Below, in pieces: positions 30,793 to 34,641 of a stretch of 34,641 bases of DNA. The notes under the pieces were generated by a model, which saw nothing but the letters and a program-made list of their open reading frames with translations, was not told where the DNA came from and did not search any database. The DNA lies in assembly GCA_018239765.1 (NCBI GenBank), contig JAFEGT010000035.1, positions 1 to 34,641 of the forward strand, read 5' to 3'. Both the position numbers and the translations under genes were made by a program. The first letter of the stretch is position 1. Each line of letters starts with the position of its first letter. Source of the stretch: Verrucomicrobiota bacterium (GTDB taxonomy: Bacteria; Chlamydiota; Chlamydiia; Chlamydiales; FEN-1388).

Positions 30793-33700
30793 AGTTCCCC
30801 CTTCTTAATAGTCGCCCACTTAAAATCAATTTGACCCAAGTGTGATAGGTAGATATTATCCAAGTAATCTTTTTTCATGTACTTAAAGGTGTAATAAAAG
30901 AGAGGAATTATCGGAAGTTCTTCCATTACAATGGTTTCCGCCTTATGCAGAAGTTCGAGTCTTGTTGATTTTTCAGTACAGTTTTGTGCTCTTTCAAGAA
31001 GTTCGGCATATATTGGATTGTGCCACTGGCTAAAGTTCATCTCATGAGACAGGCTCTTGAGCTGATGTAAAATATAGGATGGATCATACACCCAGCAGTA
31101 CCAAGTAATGCCCATGATTTGAAAATCATGTTGGCCGCATTTTTCCATAAAGCGGTCAAATTTAAATCCTTCGATTTTCACATCAATGCCTAGAGCATTT
31201 TTCCACTGCTCGGCTGCTACAACAGCGATAGAATGGTGAATTTCTTGATCACAGCAGGTGATCATAAATGGAGGAAGATCACCCCTCGTAAGGTTAAGCT
31301 CTTGAAGCCCCTCGTCAAAAAGCTTGCGGGCATATTCAGGGCTGCTATCTTCAAAATAGGGCTCGTCATGTTGCGATACGCCTGGTGGTAATATGCTATA
31401 GGCACATTTTTCGTGGCCAGAAAAGAGCGTATCGACAAGTGCACGCCTGTTAAGGGCGATAGCAAGTGCCTGACGACATTTTTTAGAGCTAAATGGTGCT
31501 ACATTCACATTAAGGGCATACCAGTGAAGTGCCGCGATTGGGTGAGCAATGATTTCGCGCTCATATTCTTTAATCTTAAAGGCCTCTGGAGGAATTTCTG
31601 ATAATGGCTCGCCGATCCAGTCAAGTTCGCCCTTCTGATATAGCTCAAGCGCCCGTGCGGGATCTTCAACAATAGAAATATCTATCTGATTGACTGCAAC
31701 AGCGGCTGAGTCCCAATAGTGCTGATTTTTGAGCACCTGAATTTCACTGTTGCGTCTCCATTTGGCAAGGCGATAAGGGCCATTTGATACATAGGTATCA
31801 TCGCCATAGTAGGCCCAGCCCGGGTGAAGCTGGTCAACTTCTTTACAAAGTGGTGAGTATATCCAGTGGGCACAGAGCTCAAGAAAGTAAGGTGCAGGGT
31901 GTTCTAGATGTACTTCAAGGGTATATTCATCAAGTGCAAATACGCCTAAATCATCAACGGGTTTCTGTAGGCTCTTTACCTGCTCTGCATTTTTAATAGG
32001 GTAGAAGAGGTAGGCAAAAGGCGTTTTAAACTGCGGATCGAGTACTTTTTTCCAGGCATACTCAAAGTCGTAGGCAGTAACTGGTGTGCCATTAGTCCAG
32101 TGTGCTTTACGAAGGAAGAAGGTATAGCGCTTTTGATCGGCAGAAATTTCGACACGCTCACATCCTGCGCACGATGGTTTGCCTGATGGATCCATGCGCA
32201 TAAGGCCTTCATAGAGCATTTTTATGACAATACCAGAAGTTCTGTCAGTGCCAATGCGTGGGTCAAGAAGCGATGTGGGTCTTGGCAGGCTAATGCGCAA
32301 GGTGTTACTTGCCATTTTAGCTTTGTTAAACTGCTGCAGCGTAGTCTGTACTGCCTGCTGGAAATCGCAAATTTTTTGTGGCTCGCATCCCACTAAAATA
32401 TAGCCTGCATAGGAAAGCCCATCTTGAGCCATTCTTGAAAGCGCAAGTTGCTGCTCTTTAAAGTCGAGCGTAAGGATCTGTTTTTGGAGTTCATCAAACA
32501 GATCTGGATCTTGAGAGCAGATCATAATGCAAAAGGCTGAGTTTATAGAAAGCTCGCGTACGCGAGGTGCATTATGAGTTGGTGTTTCATTATGTAGCTG
32601 CAGAAAGAGGTCAAAGAGGTGTTTAATGTGCTCAGGAGGCAGCAAACTTCTCATAAGCACAGGCTGCACGCTGTGGAACAGGTTTTCAAGGTGAATTTCT
32701 TCCTTACGCTCTTCTTGCGTAAGAAGCTCTTTTAGGCCTACGAGCAGCTGATTTTGCTGTGACATAAGGCCACCGTTAAAGTCGCGTACGTTGCCAAGCG
32801 CCTGTCTCATTGCTGCCGTAATAAACTCTCGAGCGCGGCTTAAGTCCACAGAGTGATCGACACGCATAAATGGCTCTTTTCGGCACTCAAGCAAGAAGGT
32901 GTTAGCCTCTTTTGGATACTTATTGCGTACGTGGCCAATCACTTTACGCGAAGTAGAGACAAAGTCTACAAGCTCAGCTACTTTTGCAAATTCAGCTTCT
33001 ACAGTAGGTGTTTCTGTATCTTTGCAGATGCGAACGAGGGTAACATGAAAGCGCAATGTGCTGTCAGACTGGCCCTGAAAACTTACAATCATCTGCGGCA
33101 TATCGCGCACGTAACGAAGCTCCTGGCTGAGTAGCAGGATGTTACGCATGATTTCTTCTTCGTTCTGAGGAATAAAGAGGGTGTGAGACAGCTGCTCGAT
33201 ACAGTGAGGAATTTCGAGTAATAGCCCTTGACGTAGGAGCGCAACATCTTTTGAGCTAAAGTCGACGCCATCGCGCTTTTCAATTTCCACATAAAACGAC
33301 TGAATCGGATCTGATGGATTTTGATAGCTAAAAAATGAGCGCGGAACAATGGTGATGCCAGGAATAAGCCGTTGGCAGGCTGATGCTATATGGCGTGCTT
33401 CAAACTGCTCATACTCTTTAAGCGAGCTCATGGCAATAACAAGGCCAAGCACATCTTTTTCGCCAAACTGAAATTTGAGTGTGGCATGAAGAGGCTTTAC
33501 CATAATTTGACGCTGATCGGTATCTTTGGTGCGTCTCAGCTGCCTTCTAAACCAGTTGTGATAGCAGATGATGCGGCACATATGGCGCACATCTCGTATG
33601 CGTTTAAATTCGTCATCAGAGGCAAGCAAAAAGTGGTGCATCTCAAAGAACACTTCTGGGCCAATAGGCTTAAACTTGCGTGTAGAAAGCTCTACAATCG

Positions 33701-34286
33701 TCTTGTGAATCAGTGTCGTTTTATGCTCTTGCGTGAGGGCTTTTGTAACGAGGATGTGTCGTGCGTGGTGCGCAGAAACTGCTCCCAAGGCTATTTCTTG
33801 AGCCAGTGCATTCATGTTGCGCTGTATTGTGGCAAAGGCTCTTTCGTCGTCGACTAAGGCAAAAATTTCTGAGATAAAGTAGCTTTCATCCGGCACTTCT
33901 TGAAAGCGGAATGTGAGGTGCTTTGTACTTAAGATAGTAGCCACTTTTCCCGGCACAAGCCAGCGGCTAATCATTTCAGCAAAAAAATGGGAAAGATCGT
34001 AGTTATTAAGTGCCTGGCAGAGTAGGTAGACCATAACACCGCCTGGGGCACATTCGCATGGCTCCCAATGTACGATAGGAATATGCTGTCGAAAGGCATG
34101 CCAAAAGGCTGGATCATCGCGAAAGGCAAGTTTGCATTCGCGTATAACCTTCTGTACGATATGTTCCATCTGATCTGTATGCGCACGTAGCGCAGCAGAA
34201 AAGCGCAAGCCCTGCCCCGCAGGTACTATGCGGCTTATTGGAACAATAGATGCAGTAAAAGCCTGCTGTATGACGCCTTTTTCCAT
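30789..34286 (-). CDS. fusion of a 659-aa unknown region with an OppA-like domain
   Basis: I start this at the ATG ending at 34286; a GTG two codons earlier is possible. The 1165-aa product has two parts. Residues 1 to about 657 are an unrecognised, soluble, helix-rich region (FNGGLMSQQNQLLVGLKELL; PPEHIKHLFDLFLQLHNE) with no signal peptide. From about 658 (ASNTLRISLPRPTSLLDPRI...) to the end is an OppA-type peptide-binding domain parallel to the downstream lipoprotein (LYEGLMRMDPSGKP; WTNGTPVTAYDFEYAWKKVL; ALNRRALVDTL). The binding domain has no export signal of its own, so it would stay in the cytosol unless exported by another route. The open frame is continuous. It appears to be a duplicated oppA fused to another gene. 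Confidence 0.85.
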   Translation of the reverse strand: MEKGVIQQAFTASIVPISRIVPAGQGLRFSAALRAHTDQMEHIVQKVIRECKLAFRDDPAFWHAFRQHIPIVHWEPCECAPGGVMVYLLCQALNNYDLSHFFAEMISRWLVPGKVATILSTKHLTFRFQEVPDESYFISEIFALVDDERAFATIQRNMNALAQEIALGAVSAHHARHILVTKALTQEHKTTLIHKTIVELSTRKFKPIGPEVFFEMHHFLLASDDEFKRIRDVRHMCRIICYHNWFRRQLRRTKDTDQRQIMVKPLHATLKFQFGEKDVLGLVIAMSSLKEYEQFEARHIASACQRLIPGITIVPRSFFSYQNPSDPIQSFYVEIEKRDGVDFSSKDVALLRQGLLLEIPHCIEQLSHTLFIPQNEEEIMRNILLLSQELRYVRDMPQMIVSFQGQSDSTLRFHVTLVRICKDTETPTVEAEFAKVAELVDFVSTSRKVIGHVRNKYPKEANTFLLECRKEPFMRVDHSVDLSRAREFITAAMRQALGNVRDFNGGLMSQQNQLLVGLKELLTQEERKEEIHLENLFHSVQPVLMRSLLPPEHIKHLFDLFLQLHNETPTHNAPRVRELSINSAFCIMICSQDPDLFDELQKQILTLDFKEQQLALSRMAQDGLSYAGYILVGCEPQKICDFQQAVQTTLQQFNKAKMASNTLRISLPRPTSLLDPRIGTDRTSGIVIKMLYEGLMRMDPSGKPSCAGCERVEISADQKRYTFFLRKAHWTNGTPVTAYDFEYAWKKVLDPQFKTPFAYLFYPIKNAEQVKSLQKPVDDLGVFALDEYTLEVHLEHPAPYFLELCAHWIYSPLCKEVDQLHPGWAYYGDDTYVSNGPYRLAKWRRNSEIQVLKNQHYWDSAAVAVNQIDISIVEDPARALELYQKGELDWIGEPLSEIPPEAFKIKEYEREIIAHPIAALHWYALNVNVAPFSSKKCRQALAIALNRRALVDTLFSGHEKCAYSILPPGVSQHDEPYFEDSSPEYARKLFDEGLQELNLTRGDLPPFMITCCDQEIHHSIAVVAAEQWKNALGIDVKIEGFKFDRFMEKCGQHDFQIMGITWYCWVYDPSYILHQLKSLSHEMNFSQWHNPIYAELLERAQNCTEKSTRLELLHKAETIVMEELPIIPLFYYTFKYMKKDYLDNIYLSHLGQIDFKWATIKKGEL

Positions 34287-34368
34287 ACTCACAAATTTGT
34301 AACAGAAAATCCTTATGCCTTAAGCTAGCAATTTTCGTCTCTATATTTTCTGGGAATTGTATATGTAT

Positions 34369-34455
34369 CGGAAGAGGAGGGATTTGAACCCCCGTCACCC
34401 GTAAAGGTGAATCTGTTTTCGAGACAGACGCAATCGGCCACTCTGCCACTCTTCC
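34369..34455 (-). tRNA. tRNA-Ser (CGA)
   Basis: The minus strand gives an 87-nt class II tRNA: acceptor GGAAGAG pairs with CTCTTCC, with discriminator G. The anticodon stem TCTGT/ACAGA encloses loop CTCGAAA with anticodon CGA. The long variable arm (TTCACC-TTTAC-GGGTGA) and T loop TTCAAAT are typical of serine. CCA is not encoded. It reads UCG codons. It lies 82 bp upstream of the OppA fusion gene on the same strand. Confidence 0.96.
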
Positions 34456-34502
34456 AAAAGAGACGCTAGTTTGCCAAGAAAAGCCTTTTCCTTCAAGAGC
34501 CA

Positions 34503-34540
34503 TTAAGCTCTTCCACTAAGCTCTTCCATTAAGTTCTTCA
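34503..34540. repeat. three 13-bp tandem units at a gene's 3' end
   Basis: TAAGCTCTTCCAY occurs twice in tandem (from 34504 and 34517), followed by a third, diverged copy (TAAGTTCTTCAAA). The stop codon of the right-edge gene (34516-34518) spans the junction between the first two units, so repeat-number change would alter the protein's tail. Confidence 0.5.
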
Positions 34541-34641
34541 AAGATGTCATCTATAAGAAAGAATTTTCTTGGATTTGTGTAGTCAGAAGCCATTACAGTT
34601 TCAAAAAGTTTTAAACTGTATTGCTTTTCGTCTATAGCACC
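34516..34641 (-). CDS. C-terminal end of an unknown protein (partial)
   Basis: An open frame enters from the right edge on the minus strand and gives 41 residues before TAG (…QYSLKLFETVMASDYTNPRK and FFLIDDIFEEL). Its protein-like composition supports a real gene whose start is outside the window. I do not recognise it. The 3' end carries the 13-bp tandem repeat, and tRNA-Ser follows 60 bp downstream on the same strand. Confidence 0.55.
   Translation of the reverse strand, partial: GAIDEKQYSLKLFETVMASDYTNPRKFFLIDDIFEELNGRA

Noticed and set aside
34114-34503. 129-aa minus-strand open frame across tRNA-Ser
   Set aside because: It runs through the complete tRNA and out of frame into the OppA fusion gene.

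Overview
The window looks like chromosomal DNA of a Chlamydiae-type bacterium, most likely an environmental (amoeba- or arthropod-associated) lineage rather than Chlamydia itself. This rests on three things read from the sequence plus family knowledge: the pepF-groES-groEL order, which is the order I know from Chlamydia; the HU/IHF gene and accA lying close together; and many exported or large hypothetical proteins typical of obligate intracellular bacteria. No rRNA is present to settle the taxonomy.

Left part (1-4650): adenylate kinase (minus strand) diverges from an exported M15-type peptidase. Then comes a minus-strand cluster: a 100-aa unknown protein, a SAM methyltransferase with a Sec signal peptide, and a glycosyltransferase with a Sec signal peptide. 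Next is an isolated 269-aa hydrophilic unknown protein with its own consensus promoter and terminator. It is bracketed by two 44-bp near-identical terminator copies, one of which belongs to the adjoining tRNA-Asn. Positions 4656-9111 hold a short AsmA-like membrane protein, groEL, groES and pepF, all on the minus strand.

Middle (9234-19406): an unknown 208-aa protein and an 8.1-kb gene for a ~2,694-aa protein. The large protein has helicase-like ATPase motifs (GSGKS, DEAD, TGT, QSAWRLR) resembling the DUF3638/DUF3645 giant proteins best known from eukaryotes. Its N-terminus may carry a cysteine-protease-like fold, and its promoter sits so close to the ATG that the mRNA should be leaderless or nearly so. 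Downstream are decayed remnants of a MntA-HepT toxin-antitoxin pair and a second signal-peptide-bearing methyltransferase.

Right-centre (19450-23802): an intact mazEF pair with a palindromic operator over its -10 box, a bifunctional-nuclease-domain protein with rpiA, a Nif3-like protein, a ~330-bp nested inverted repeat, and an exported von Willebrand factor A protein.

Right part (23983-34641): tyrS, a HU/IHF protein and an L,D-transpeptidase run co-directionally. A 181-bp MITE-like hairpin follows, then accA overlapping an ABM-domain membrane protein. A convergent HdeD-like protein comes next, then two overlapping minus-strand genes: a 659-aa unknown domain fused to an OppA-like solute-binding domain, and a classical OppA lipoprotein. 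tRNA-Ser(CGA) and the 3' end of an unknown gene close the window.

The most notable themes are enzymes that need cytosolic donors (SAM, nucleotide-sugar) yet carry Sec signal peptides, suggesting action outside the bacterium; the giant DUF3638-like ATPase; the OppA fusion; and several clear palindromic or mobile non-coding elements.
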